Part shown: one piece after another, positions 44,544-53,854 of the stretch
Layout: each line of letters opens with the position of its first letter
Position numbering within the stretch: the first letter of the stretch is position 1
DNA from: S015-6 sp964384945
GTDB taxonomy: Bacteria > Desulfobacterota > DSWW01
DNA length: 64,000 nt
Reading direction: 5' to 3'
NCBI GenBank assembly: GCA_964384945.1
Contig: CAYLMK010000017.1
Location: 1-64,000, forward strand
Translations under genes and position numbers: made by a program
The notes under the pieces: model-generated
Told to the model about the DNA's origin: nothing
Seen by the model: the letters and a program-made list of their open reading frames with translations, nothing else
The model's database searches: none

Positions 44544-46091
44544 TCATCCAATCGTTCGGGCGTGGCCCTCCCAGAACCTCTTCTTCACGTCTTTTCTCAG
44601 GATCTTCCCGATGGGCGTCTTCGGCAGGGCCTGCCAGAATTCGATCGCCTTGGGGCACTTGTACCCTGCCAGCCTCTTCTTGCAGTGTTCGATCAGCTCT
44701 TCGGCGGTGGCCCGCTGGCCCGCTTTGAGAACGACCGCCGCCTGCACCCTCTCGCCCCACCGTGTGTCGGGCGCGGAAACGACGGCGCACTCCAGAACTG
44801 CGGGATGCTCGTAGAGAACGTCTTCCGTCTCCTTGGGGTAGACGTTCTCTCCACCCGTTACGATCATGTCCGCCTTCCGGTCGACCAGGAAGAGATAGCC
44901 TTCCTCGTCGATGTAGCCCATGTCTCCGCTGTGGAACCATCCGTTCCGGATCGCCTTCCGGGTCTGCTCCTCGTTCTTCCAATACCCCTTCATCACGTGT
45001 TTGCCGCGAATCGCGATCTCGCCCACCGCTCCGGCCGGGACCGGAAGCCCTTCTTCATTCACGACACGGAGGTCCGCACAAAGGGACTCTTTCCCGGCAC
45101 TGGCCAGCAGCCTCGACCGCTCTCCCTCCAGGACGTGGTCCCAGGGGGAAAGGCCGCTCGCGCCGAGGGCCTCGGTCATCCCGTAGGCCTGCATGAACCG
45201 GTCACCGAACTTCTGGATGCACCTCTTCAGCACCTCGGGGGGAAAAGGGCTGCCTGCGTACGACATGAGCCGCAAGCTCGACAGATCGAAGGACTCGAGA
45301 TCCGGGTATTCCAGCAGCCACGTGTAGAGGGTGGGTACCATGTTGATGTGGGTGCACTTCTCGTCCTGGATCAGCCTCAAGATTTCGCGCAGATCCGGCT
45401 TCCGGTTTATCACCACCTTTCCGCCTACGAGCAGGACGGCCAGGGCGGGCCAGAAGGAAACGTGGAACAGGGGCAGGACGAAGCAGGTCGTGTCGTCGTA
45501 CCGGAAGCCGCAGCCGAGGGCGGCGGCGATCACGGCGGTCATGATGTTTCGGTGCGTCATCAGGACTCCCTTGGGAAGCCCTGTGGTGCCGCCCGTGTAC
45601 ATCAGGATGGCCAACTCGTCCTCGTCCACGTCCACTACCGGTTCCCGGGCGGAGGCCCCTTCGAGCAAGGTTTCGTAGTAGAGGGCGCCTTCCATCTCCT
45701 TATCCAGGGAAATCCAGTCCCGGATCCGTGACAACTCCGCCTTCATGCCGAGGGCCCTCTCTTCGTACTCATCGCCCAAGAGAAAACAGACCGCCTCGCT
45801 GTCGTTCACGATGTAGGCGATCTCGGCGTCGGAGAGGCGGAAATTCAGGGGGGTGACGCTCATGCCGAGCTTGCCTGCGGCGAAGTAGATCTCCAGGTAT
45901 TTGTGGGTGTTGGCGGCCAGCACGGCCACGCGGTCGCCCCGCCGATACCCCCTTTTGACCAGCCCGCCGGCCAGCCGATTGACCCGGTCATTGAGGTCTC
46001 TGTGGGTGAGCCTCGTACCTTCGAAAACCACGGCCTCAAAATCCGTGCGGATCCTCGCGCTCTTCCTGGGAATGTCTCCGAGGGTGTACAT
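44544..46091 (-). CDS. AMP-forming acyl-CoA synthetase
   Basis: A 515-residue ANL ligase with MYTGGTTGLPKG, the AYGMTEALG motif, HSGDMGYIDEEGY and the catalytic Lys in PIGKILRKD. It makes a CoA thioester from a carboxylate and ATP. GAGAGG precedes the ATG, ten bases from the acyl-CoA dehydrogenase stop, so the two are almost certainly co-transcribed. It is a second, distinct ligase from the one at 24.2 kb. Confidence 0.9.
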   Translation of the reverse strand: MYTLGDIPRKSARIRTDFEAVVFEGTRLTHRDLNDRVNRLAGGLVKRGYRRGDRVAVLAANTHKYLEIYFAAGKLGMSVTPLNFRLSDAEIAYIVNDSEAVCFLLGDEYEERALGMKAELSRIRDWISLDKEMEGALYYETLLEGASAREPVVDVDEDELAILMYTGGTTGLPKGVLMTHRNIMTAVIAAALGCGFRYDDTTCFVLPLFHVSFWPALAVLLVGGKVVINRKPDLREILRLIQDEKCTHINMVPTLYTWLLEYPDLESFDLSSLRLMSYAGSPFPPEVLKRCIQKFGDRFMQAYGMTEALGASGLSPWDHVLEGERSRLLASAGKESLCADLRVVNEEGLPVPAGAVGEIAIRGKHVMKGYWKNEEQTRKAIRNGWFHSGDMGYIDEEGYLFLVDRKADMIVTGGENVYPKETEDVLYEHPAVLECAVVSAPDTRWGERVQAAVVLKAGQRATAEELIEHCKKRLAGYKCPKAIEFWQALPKTPIGKILRKDVKKRFWEGHARTIG

Positions 46092-46101
46092 TTCATACCT
46101 C

Positions 46102-46119
46102 TCAAGCCCACGACTTCGG
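46102..46119. repeat. 18-base direct repeat, copy 2
   Basis: The C-terminal codons of the acyl-CoA dehydrogenase; copy 1 is at 44386-44403. Confidence 0.75.
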
Positions 46120-47262
46120 ATACCCCATGAATTGCATGATCATGTTCTTGGCCATCTCGTCCGAGATGGGGGAGAAGACCATCTGTTTGTAGTCCCGGAA
46201 GTGCCTCTGCATGTCGTATTCCATGGCATACCCCCACCCCCCGAGGATCTCCATGCCCCAGATCGCCGCCTTCTCCGAGGCCCTGGCCGCCACGATCTTG
46301 GCCATGCAGGCCTCGATGTGATACGGCTTCCCTTGGTCACAAAGCCAGGCGCACTTGTAGATCAGGTTCCTCGCGTTCTCGATCTCGATGGCGATGTCGG
46401 CCAGGTAGTGCTGGAGGCTCTGAAAGCGGGCGATGGGCCCGCCGAAGGCGTGGCGCTCCTGGGCGTATTCAAAGGCGTCCCGGAACGCGGCCTTGGCAAC
46501 CCCAAGGCTCAGCATGGCCGTACCGATCCGCTCCGGGTTGAGCGTTGCGAGCAGCTCATACCAGCCGTTGTGCAGCGTGCCCACCAGGTTCTCCTTGGGG
46601 ATGCGCACGTCCTCGTAGACGACTTCGTTGCAGCCGGCCGCGTGACACCCGAGCTTGGGGATGAGCCGGGTCGTCAGGCCTTCGGTGGGCCTGGGCACCA
46701 GGAAGATGGAGAGGCCCCGGGTCCGTTTCGCCTCCGGCTTCGTGATGGCCACGGTCGTGATGTAGTCGGCCCTGTGGGCGCCCGTGATGAATACCTTCTG
46801 GCCGTTGATTCGCCAGTGATCCCCCTCGTCCACGGCGCGGGTCTGAATGGCCCCCAGAATGTCCGTTCCGCCGCCGGGCTCGGTGAGCCCGAGGGCGAAT
46901 TTGAGCTCTCCCCTCGCCAGCAGCGGCAGGTATTTCTCTTTCTGCTCCTGGGTCCCCAGGTTCAGGATCACGGAGGAGCCCAGGCTCGTTGCACCCACGC
47001 CCAGTAGAACGGCAACCGACGCAGTGGCCACCTCCTCGGCCATGATCATCGCATCCACGGCCCCGAGTCCCTGCCCTCCATATTCCACCGGGACCTGTGC
47101 ACCGAAGTAGCCCATTTCCTTGAACTTCTCCCACAGTTCATCCGGAACGAAATCGCAGTGCTCATCCATCCACCGGACATACTCGCGGGAAAGCTCCTTC
47201 TTGCAGAAGCGCTGCATCTCGGCACGCAGCATCTCCTGTTCTTCCGTAAACCCGAAGTCCAT
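46102..47262 (-). CDS. acyl-CoA dehydrogenase
   Basis: A 386-residue FAD enzyme of the medium-chain type. LTEPGGGTD marks the flavin/substrate region (~120-140), and GGWGYAMEYDMQRHFRD contains the catalytic Glu position. It introduces a 2,3-double bond into a CoA thioester. GGGGAG precedes ATG 47262. It starts 12 bases after the DUF35-crotonase stop. Confidence 0.9.
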   Translation of the reverse strand: MDFGFTEEQEMLRAEMQRFCKKELSREYVRWMDEHCDFVPDELWEKFKEMGYFGAQVPVEYGGQGLGAVDAMIMAEEVATASVAVLLGVGATSLGSSVILNLGTQEQKEKYLPLLARGELKFALGLTEPGGGTDILGAIQTRAVDEGDHWRINGQKVFITGAHRADYITTVAITKPEAKRTRGLSIFLVPRPTEGLTTRLIPKLGCHAAGCNEVVYEDVRIPKENLVGTLHNGWYELLATLNPERIGTAMLSLGVAKAAFRDAFEYAQERHAFGGPIARFQSLQHYLADIAIEIENARNLIYKCAWLCDQGKPYHIEACMAKIVAARASEKAAIWGMEILGGWGYAMEYDMQRHFRDYKQMVFSPISDEMAKNMIMQFMGYPKSWA

Positions 47263-47273
47263 GGTTTGCTCCC

Positions 47274-48593
47274 CTACTTCTTCACGTCGGATTGGATGTT
47301 GCTCTTCTTCTGCTGCTGGGTGAGCCGGTCCGGCTGCCCCTTGAATGCGTCCATCGCGGCCAAAAGCTCCGGGCTGTTCCGCAGCCACTGGATCCCGTTC
47401 CGCTCCACGGCCAGGGCCGTCTCGATGCTCCCCCCTTCCGCAGAGCGCTCCATGACCTCCTTGCCCATGCGCAGCGCGATCGGGCTCTTCGCCCCGATGA
47501 GCCGGACCATCTCCTCGAACTTCTCCTCGAACGCATCGTCGGGGAAGACGCGCGTCAGCAGGCCCATCTCGTACATCTCCCCTGCCGTGTAGTCCTTCCG
47601 GCCGCTGTAGACCACCTCCCGGGCGCGGAAGACCGGCATGCTTCTCGGCAGCCGGGCTGTGCCGCCCCAGCCCGGCAGGATGCCCATGTTGATCTCCGTC
47701 GTTCCGATCCTGGCCGACGCGGTCGCATAAAGCAGGTCGCAGCAGAGCGCAAGCTCCAGCCCGCCGGCCAGGCAGTAACCGTGGATCTTGCCGATCACTA
47801 CCTTCTCGCACCCCGTGATCGCCTTCTGCACGTCCAGGCCCTCGTGGGCGAGCCAGTTCATCGCACTCTGGTGCTCGGCAAGGGAAGGGAATACGGAAAG
47901 ATCGCCTCCCGTGCAGAACGACTTGCCGGCCCCGGAAAGCACCACCACACCCACCGAGGGGACCTCCCGCACCCTTCGAAAGGCGTCGATCAGCTCCCGG
48001 GCCATCTGCCGGTCGATGGCATTGTATTTGTCGGGACGGTTCAAGGTGATCCTGCAGATCGCGTTCCCCTTTCCCCCGATCTCGTAAGTAATCGTCCGGT
48101 AGGTCTCGGGACGCATCGCCGCTTCCGCGCCCGGCCCTTCCTTCGTGGCTTCCTCCTTGTCCGCCACAGCCCTCCTCAACGCGGGGTCAACGGGCCGGAA
48201 CATGGGCAGCGAGAACTCCTCGGTCACGTCCTCGAAGACCACCTCCACCTCCATCCCGATGTGCACCGCCTCCGGGTCGCACTCCACGATCCGGGTCATC
48301 ATTCGCACGCCTTCCTCCAGGTCCACCAGGGCGAGCACATACGGGAGATCTCCCATGAACTTGGGCTCCACCATGTCCATGGTGACCGTGTGGCTGTAAA
48401 CCCTGGCCTTTCCGCTCGCCTCGGACCAGCCCACGTTGGCGGACCAGCACTCCGGGCAGTATTTCCTCGGGTAGAAGATCTTCTGCTTGCAGTCTTTGCA
48501 CTCCTGGATGAGGAGCCGGTGCTCTCTCGCGGTCCTCCAGAACTCCTCTGTCCACGGCTGTACGGCCGGCAAGGGCTTGTTGTATCCGCTCAT
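47274..48593 (-). CDS. DUF35 OB-fold/enoyl-CoA hydratase fusion
   Basis: A 439-residue two-domain protein. Residues 1-150 are a DUF35 acyl-CoA-associated domain: a zinc ribbon CKDC-x11-CPEC then an OB fold. Residues 175-425 are a crotonase with both hydratase Glu residues conserved (GGLELAL and, 20 later, TTEINMG) and ILPGWGG. DUF35 normally partners thiolase-like proteins; ChsH2 in actinobacterial steroid side-chain cleavage fuses it to a MaoC hydratase. Here the hydratase is a crotonase instead. Its start overlaps the thiolase-like gene by four bases. Confidence 0.85.
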   Translation of the reverse strand: MSGYNKPLPAVQPWTEEFWRTAREHRLLIQECKDCKQKIFYPRKYCPECWSANVGWSEASGKARVYSHTVTMDMVEPKFMGDLPYVLALVDLEEGVRMMTRIVECDPEAVHIGMEVEVVFEDVTEEFSLPMFRPVDPALRRAVADKEEATKEGPGAEAAMRPETYRTITYEIGGKGNAICRITLNRPDKYNAIDRQMARELIDAFRRVREVPSVGVVVLSGAGKSFCTGGDLSVFPSLAEHQSAMNWLAHEGLDVQKAITGCEKVVIGKIHGYCLAGGLELALCCDLLYATASARIGTTEINMGILPGWGGTARLPRSMPVFRAREVVYSGRKDYTAGEMYEMGLLTRVFPDDAFEEKFEEMVRLIGAKSPIALRMGKEVMERSAEGGSIETALAVERNGIQWLRNSPELLAAMDAFKGQPDRLTQQQKKSNIQSDVKK

Positions 48594-49771
48594 GACAGTT
48601 CCCTCCCCCAGACGGTCGCGATGTTGTTCATCCCGGAACCGCCCCCTGTGTTTTGAAAGACGTACTTGGCCCCCTTCACCTGCCGTTCCCCGGCCTTGCT
48701 CATGAGCTGGCGGGCCGTCTCCACATAGGTGGCCATGCTCACCCCCGAACCGGTGTGGCCCCTGCCCACAGCGTCTCCGATGGTGGAGACCGGGCACTTC
48801 CCGCCGGGCGAAGTGTGCCCCTCCAGGATGAACTGGCCCGCCTTGCCCCGCTCGCAGACGCCGATCGATTCGAGCATCATGGGGATGGCAAACGGGTAGG
48901 CGATGTAGAGGTTCCAGATGTCGATGTCCTTCAGGGTAACGCCCGCTTCGTTCAGGGCTTTGTGGGCGGACTCGCGCCAACCCCTGTGAACCGCCTCCCC
49001 ATCCCGCAGGATCGGGCACGCCGAGAAATAGGCGGCACCCTCGCCCAGCTTGTAGACAGGGGTGGCCGTGATCTCCCGGGCCAGCTCGGCCGAGGTCACC
49101 ACCATGGCCGCCCCGCCGTCCCCGAGCACGTTGCACTCCCGCTTGCGCAGCGGCGTCGAGATCATCCGGGAGGAGAGAACGTCCTCGAGCGTAACCGGCT
49201 TTCGATAAAACATGGAGTTCGGGTCCAGGGCCGCCCACTTCCGCAGGGCCACCACCACGGATGCCATCTGTTCCTCGGTCGTCCCGGTCTCGTACATGTA
49301 CCGCTGGGCCATGAGGCCCATGACCCCGTTGTAGGTCGTTCCGAAGGGATACTCCCACTGCAGGTCCATGCCCGCCGTGGCGAAGAAGCTGATCAGCTCC
49401 GCAACCGGGATCGTCGAGTGGACCGTCACGTGCGGAATGAGCACGATCCGAGCCAGCCCGCTGTGGATCCACTGCTCGGCCATGCGCAGGCAGTTCGAGG
49501 TAGAGGCGCCGCCCGCATTGCAGATGCAGACGTCCTTGCACCCTTTCAGGCCCAGCTCCTCCGGGATCTTGCCGAAGGAGATCTCGGCGGCGAGCCGCGG
49601 TTGCGCCTGGGGCGCAACCGTGATCACGCCCTCGATGTCGTTCTTGTGCACGCCCGCATCCCGAACGGCCTGGATACAGATTTCATAGATGATGTCCCAG
49701 CGGGACCGCTCCGGATAGATCCCCGTGGGCACCTCGCCGACGCCGACAATCGCAAGTCTTCCTTTACTCAT
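48590..49771 (-). CDS. thiolase-like protein (lipid-transfer/aldolase type)
   Basis: A 393-residue thiolase-fold protein. The first Cys region reads ICNAGGAST, keeping a Cys. The HP-G-A-G region reads GRGHTGSG, and the C-terminal Cys motif is replaced (QNTGGGSG). These changes resemble non-canonical SCP-x/Ltp2-type thiolases, some of which are retro-aldolases that need a DUF35 partner. The next gene supplies such a domain, overlapping by four bases. ATG 49771 with GGGAGGA is preferred; the upstream extension encodes repeat sequence. Confidence 0.82.
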   Translation of the reverse strand: MSKGRLAIVGVGEVPTGIYPERSRWDIIYEICIQAVRDAGVHKNDIEGVITVAPQAQPRLAAEISFGKIPEELGLKGCKDVCICNAGGASTSNCLRMAEQWIHSGLARIVLIPHVTVHSTIPVAELISFFATAGMDLQWEYPFGTTYNGVMGLMAQRYMYETGTTEEQMASVVVALRKWAALDPNSMFYRKPVTLEDVLSSRMISTPLRKRECNVLGDGGAAMVVTSAELAREITATPVYKLGEGAAYFSACPILRDGEAVHRGWRESAHKALNEAGVTLKDIDIWNLYIAYPFAIPMMLESIGVCERGKAGQFILEGHTSPGGKCPVSTIGDAVGRGHTGSGVSMATYVETARQLMSKAGERQVKGAKYVFQNTGGGSGMNNIATVWGRELS

Positions 49772-49807
49772 ATGCCTGTGTCCTCCCGATCCAATCTCGG
49801 TTGCGTC

Positions 49808-49893
49808 ATTCCCGCGGATGCGGGAATCCTTGAGCACCCGAAGCCAAGCGATCCCCGCTGGAGCCTATCCCCGCGAAGGCGGGCACGGGGATA
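49808..49893. repeat. REP-like hairpin cluster
   Basis: Two perfect hairpins: ATTCCCGC-GGAT-GCGGGAAT (49808-49827) and TATCCCCG...CGGGGATA (49866-49893). The units resemble those near 20.7 kb and 55.8 kb. Confidence 0.65.
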
Positions 49894-49939
49894 ACGACTA
49901 TTGGAGGCTCTGCAAAACCCTTTCATTTGCCCAGAGCCC

Positions 49940-50971
49940 TCAGACCTTCATCCTTCGCCTGCTCGTGTCGATGCCGAGCAGCCGGCCCAGGTTCCCGCCG
50001 AAGATTTTCCTTCGGTCTTCATCGGTAATGGGCAGGTACCCGTATCCCTCCTGCATGTCCTCCGGGATCTGGAACTCCCGCATTCCGAGGACCGCCAGAC
50101 CGATCTGCATACCGAAACCGGCGTAATCGCAGCCCCAGATGATCTTCTCAGGCCCCACCCAGCGCATCGCCTCGCCCAAGATCTTCGCGAACTTCCGGGG
50201 CGCGGTCAGGGCCCAAGGCACCAAGAGGCTCAGGGAGACATACACATTCGGGTGACCCATGGCGATCATGTTCAGGTCGTCGCAATGGGGGTAGCCCATG
50301 TGAAAGGCCACAATCTTCAAATCTGGGAAGTCGCGGGCCACGTCGTCGAGATGAATCGGCAGGGCGTGCTTGCTCTTGCCCGGCGGCACCCAGGAAAACC
50401 CGGTGTGGATGTCGAGCACGATCCCGAGTTCCTCGGCCTTTCTGTAGAGGGGCCAGAGGTCCGGGTCGTTGATGTACGTATCTTCCGGGGGATAGTACTT
50501 GAAGAGCTTGGCCCCCTTCTCCTTCACCCAGTACTCCAACTCCCAGATCGTGTTCTTCACGCCCTTGAACTTGATCGGCGAGAGGTTCGGCTCGTACAGG
50601 AACCGGTCCGGATTGGATTCAACGACCCGTGCCATCTCCCCGTTCGTTACCCAGCGGCTCGTATAGCCGGTCGAGTCCATCATCGACTCCGGCAGCAGAC
50701 AGGCAATGTCCATCCCGTATTTGTCCATGGCCCGAAGGATACTCTCCGGGTCCGCGTTCTTCTCCATTTCCCATGCTTCCATGCCCAAGGCCTGTGCCGC
50801 CCTGTCGAGCATCTTCGGGGGACATCCGGTCAGGAGAGGTCTCCTGATGTTGTCGATCGCCCGCCACCACATCTGCACCCCCGGGAAATGATTGATCGGC
50901 CCCATGTCCCCGATCAGGTGACACTCGGGATCGATCTTGAAGTAGTCGTCCTTGGGAAACGTTCCGCTCAT
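49940..50971 (-). CDS. amidohydrolase-family protein with ExH motif (decarboxylase-like)
   Basis: A 343-residue amidohydrolase_2 protein. The first metal motif is E16-C-H18 rather than HxH, later ligands are His in LDIHTGF and AFHMGYPH and Asp in GCDYAG. The ExH pattern occurs in gamma-resorcylate-type nonoxidative decarboxylases, so it may decarboxylate an aromatic or cyclic acid; a hydrolase is also possible. ATG 50971 has GAGGAGG upstream. It lies between the OYE and the thiolase-like gene. Confidence 0.8.
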   Translation of the reverse strand: MSGTFPKDDYFKIDPECHLIGDMGPINHFPGVQMWWRAIDNIRRPLLTGCPPKMLDRAAQALGMEAWEMEKNADPESILRAMDKYGMDIACLLPESMMDSTGYTSRWVTNGEMARVVESNPDRFLYEPNLSPIKFKGVKNTIWELEYWVKEKGAKLFKYYPPEDTYINDPDLWPLYRKAEELGIVLDIHTGFSWVPPGKSKHALPIHLDDVARDFPDLKIVAFHMGYPHCDDLNMIAMGHPNVYVSLSLLVPWALTAPRKFAKILGEAMRWVGPEKIIWGCDYAGFGMQIGLAVLGMREFQIPEDMQEGYGYLPITDEDRRKIFGGNLGRLLGIDTSRRRMKV

Positions 50972-51024
50972 GGTTAGCCTCCTCACAGTTCTCTGTCACT
51001 CGCCCATCGTTTCGGTCGCTCATG

Positions 51025-52401
51025 TTACCGCGGGCCCGGGCCGCGGAAGGGTCTCCAGCCTTTCTCGAGCACCGGCAGCTCTCTCTTCCACCAAGGCCGG
51101 TCCAGGGCGGGCATCGGGGCGTTGATCGCACCCTTCGGAAGGATGGACTCGTGTTTCTTCATTGCGCCGATCTTGTAATCGTCGAAGGCATACTCCCGGC
51201 CGAGGACCGGGTTGTGCGGGCATCGGGGACCGCACCCCATCAGGCACCTCATCAGGCAGATGTTGCAGCGCTTGCACCGGACGATGTCCTGGGGACGTCC
51301 GGCGGCGAGCTTGTTCGGGTACTCGGGATCGATGAAGAGCTGCCGCCCCAGGGCGGAGATGTCGAACATCCCGGCGGCCATGTCCTTCTCCGCTTTGACG
51401 GGGTCGTGCTGGGAGGCCACGATGACCGGGATCTTGAGAGCCTTCTTGAAATCCTTGCCTGTCCCGGGGATGTGCTCCGCACGGTCACCGCTCGTGATCA
51501 GATGGCCCCCCTCTTCGTAGCCGGCGCCGTCCGAGAGGCTGATATAATCCGCACCCCGGGCCTCCAGATCCTGGGCCACATCGATCATCTCCTCCCTTGT
51601 CAGGCCTCCCTCCATGTGTTCCTCTGCGCTGATGCGCACGCCCAGGGCGACTCCTGGGCAGGCATAGCGCACCTGTTCGCAGATCTCGTTGATGAACCGC
51701 TTGCGGTTCCTCCACTCGCCTCCGTACAGATCCGTCCGTTTGTTGCTGAAGGGTGAGAGAAACTGGTGCTCCAGGTACCCGTGGGGTGCATGGATCTCGA
51801 TCACGTCGAAGCCGGCGATCACGGCCATCTGACAGCTCTGCGCAAACTCTTTCTGCTCGCTCCGGATCTCGTCGATCGACATCTCCCGGGTCATCTGGCC
51901 CACGAGGAACGACCGTGGGTGCTCCACCCTCTTCCAGGCGGCCATCAGATGGTCCGCCGACTTCTCCATCGCGATTTCGTACGGAAGTCCGGCCGTAGGA
52001 GCCGGTGCCAGTTCGTGGTGATCATGGGAGTGGCCCTGGCGGCCGAAGCCGATGGTCATTTGGGCGGACGCATGGGCTCCGAAATAGTGGATCCGATCGG
52101 TCAGCAGGACCAGGCCCTGCACATGGCCCATGTGGAAACAGTACAGATTCCTCCCCCAGACGAATTTCGAAGCCAATTTGGTGCCCATGATAGCGCCCGT
52201 GCTCACGAGCCCGGCCCCGCCCTTCGCGCGCGCGGCAAAATAGGCGAGCATCTGCTCCGTCGCCTCGCCGTTCGCGCCGGACAAGGTCTCGTTCATGGGC
52301 GCCAGGGCAATGCTGTTCTTCAGCTTGACCGGGCCGATCGTTTTGGGTCCCAGGAGATGCGGGAATTTGCTCTTGCTCGCAACCTTCTTTGCCTTTGCCA
52401 T
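51025..52401 (-). CDS. OYE-family reductase with Fe-S cysteines
   Basis: A 458-residue OYE barrel. FMN-site segments APMNETLSG and IEIHAPHGYLEHQF and the later SALGRQL are present. CKRCNIC, then C at LMRCLMGCGPRCPHN, bind a probable 4Fe-4S cluster. The NAD(P)-binding domain is absent, so it needs an electron-supplying partner. AAGGAGA precedes the ATG. First structural gene after the MerR-TetR regulator, it may mark the start of an operon. Confidence 0.86.
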   Translation of the reverse strand: MAKAKKVASKSKFPHLLGPKTIGPVKLKNSIALAPMNETLSGANGEATEQMLAYFAARAKGGAGLVSTGAIMGTKLASKFVWGRNLYCFHMGHVQGLVLLTDRIHYFGAHASAQMTIGFGRQGHSHDHHELAPAPTAGLPYEIAMEKSADHLMAAWKRVEHPRSFLVGQMTREMSIDEIRSEQKEFAQSCQMAVIAGFDVIEIHAPHGYLEHQFLSPFSNKRTDLYGGEWRNRKRFINEICEQVRYACPGVALGVRISAEEHMEGGLTREEMIDVAQDLEARGADYISLSDGAGYEEGGHLITSGDRAEHIPGTGKDFKKALKIPVIVASQHDPVKAEKDMAAGMFDISALGRQLFIDPEYPNKLAAGRPQDIVRCKRCNICLMRCLMGCGPRCPHNPVLGREYAFDDYKIGAMKKHESILPKGAINAPMPALDRPWWKRELPVLEKGWRPFRGPGPR

Positions 52402-52467
52402 GGTCTTCTCCTTCCCTGTCAGGAATCACTTCACACGCCTTCATCGGCTGCTCACTTGCCTGAGGTG

Positions 52468-53730
52468 TCAGCCTTCCCCGAACTGGAGCGATACAATGCT
52501 TTTCAACGGAATCCGCATGGAACCGAAGGCCGCCACGCCGGAGAGCTGGCGATTTCCGTCCACCTCGATCTCCAGTTCCTGCCCCTCTCGGGTTTTCAGC
52601 CGTGCCAGGAGCCGTTCCCCCTCTTCGCAAAAGCTCGCGGCAGACAGCCTGTTCAGGTCCACGTCCGCCTCAGCGTCGCCCATGCGGCCCCGCAGGGCAC
52701 GGCTGCCATCGACGGCGATGTCCCTGAGGCGGATTTTCACACGGGCGCGGTCCTCCACCTCCCCCGGCGGACCCTTCTTCGAGCCCCTTTCGCTGATGAA
52801 CGGGGGTGTATCGACCAACCCGTTCTGCATAATGTCCGTGATGATCTGCACGGCTTCTTCGATCGAGTATCTCGGATCAATCATCTGCCAGTACCCGAAG
52901 GCCTCCGCAATGATCAGGAGCAGGAAGGCGGTGAAGGCCTCGTCGTGGTTGATCCTGACCGCTCCGCTGGCTACCGCACGCCTCAGGTCTTTCAGCATGG
53001 GCCTGCTCAACACCCGGAATGCCTCGATCGCCTTCTGAGCCATGACCGGATCCGCCCCGCCGATCGCGCCTCGAGCCAGATTGAGGATCCCTCGGTACCC
53101 GGGAAAAGCCTTGAGGAATGCGATGCCTCTCTTCTTGTTCCTGGCAACGAAGTCCTGTTCCTGGCGGATTTCGTTCCAGGACTCCCTCGGGACGATGGCG
53201 ACCCCCAGGCGATCGATACAATCGAGGAAGAGTTCCCGCTTGTTCTTGAAATACACATAGAAGGTGCCCTTGCCCATACGGAGCGCTTCGATGATGTCGC
53301 TCACCTTTGTGTTCTCGTATCCCCTTTCCGAGAAGAGCCGGATGGCCATGTCCAAGATCTTCTCCCGGTTCTCCTGCCCCTCGCTCTTGCCACCCTCTTG
53401 CCCCTCTGCGGCCGACGCAGCAGCGAATTGCCTGCTTTCGGCCTTCCCATCCGCAGAGGGCGCTGATCCCTCCGCGGGCTCACCTGCTCGCTCGAGAACC
53501 TTCCTGATCTCGGCCAGGGACAAGCCCTTCTTCTCTTTGAGCTGGCGGATCAGCCGCAGCCTGGCCAGATGGCTTTCGTCATAGAGGTGCAGATTCAGTC
53601 CGGCCTTGGTGGGACGGTGAAGAATCCCCATCCGGATATAGTAGTGAATGGCGGATGGGGCGACTTTCGATTCCTTGGAAAGCTCGGACACCTTCATTTG
53701 TTGCTCCAGCGTCTTCTTTTTGGCGTACAT
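52468..53730 (-). CDS. MerR-TetR fused transcriptional regulator
   Basis: A 420-residue double-HTH protein. Residues 12-82 form a MerR N-terminal domain (MKVSELSKESKVAPSAIHYY), a flexible linker (83-119), and 120-170 a TetR HTH (KVSDIIEALRMGKGTFYVYF). A TetR-like ligand domain follows, and the last ~90 residues are an unassigned beta-rich tail. The usual codon choice gives ATG 53730 because the promoter places the transcript start near 53819, making the longer ATG 53826 unlikely. ATG 53697 is also possible. It is divergent from the DUF1302 run and upstream of the OYE operon. Confidence 0.82.
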   Translation of the reverse strand: MYAKKKTLEQQMKVSELSKESKVAPSAIHYYIRMGILHRPTKAGLNLHLYDESHLARLRLIRQLKEKKGLSLAEIRKVLERAGEPAEGSAPSADGKAESRQFAAASAAEGQEGGKSEGQENREKILDMAIRLFSERGYENTKVSDIIEALRMGKGTFYVYFKNKRELFLDCIDRLGVAIVPRESWNEIRQEQDFVARNKKRGIAFLKAFPGYRGILNLARGAIGGADPVMAQKAIEAFRVLSRPMLKDLRRAVASGAVRINHDEAFTAFLLLIIAEAFGYWQMIDPRYSIEEAVQIITDIMQNGLVDTPPFISERGSKKGPPGEVEDRARVKIRLRDIAVDGSRALRGRMGDAEADVDLNRLSAASFCEEGERLLARLKTREGQELEIEVDGNRQLSGVAAFGSMRIPLKSIVSLQFGEG

Positions 53731-53825
53731 GACCAACAGAACCTTCCTTGGGCGGATCGTCGGATCGGATGTCCGGGAGCCCTGCAAATAGATTAATGAC
53801 AATACCTCTTGGGTCCGATACATCA

Positions 53826-53854
53826 AATGTACTTTCCTTACAGAAAAATGTCAA
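53826..53854 (-). promoter_or_regulatory. sigma70 promoter of the MerR-TetR gene
   Basis: On the minus strand TTGACA (53849-53854) is followed after 17 bases by TACATT (53826-53831). Both hexamers are close to consensus. The resulting transcript start, near 53819, lies downstream of ATG 53826. Confidence 0.65.

Noticed and set aside
48594..49541. Upstream extension of the DUF35-crotonase frame
   Set aside because: It overlaps the thiolase-like gene out of frame, and ATG 48593 has a good ribosome site.
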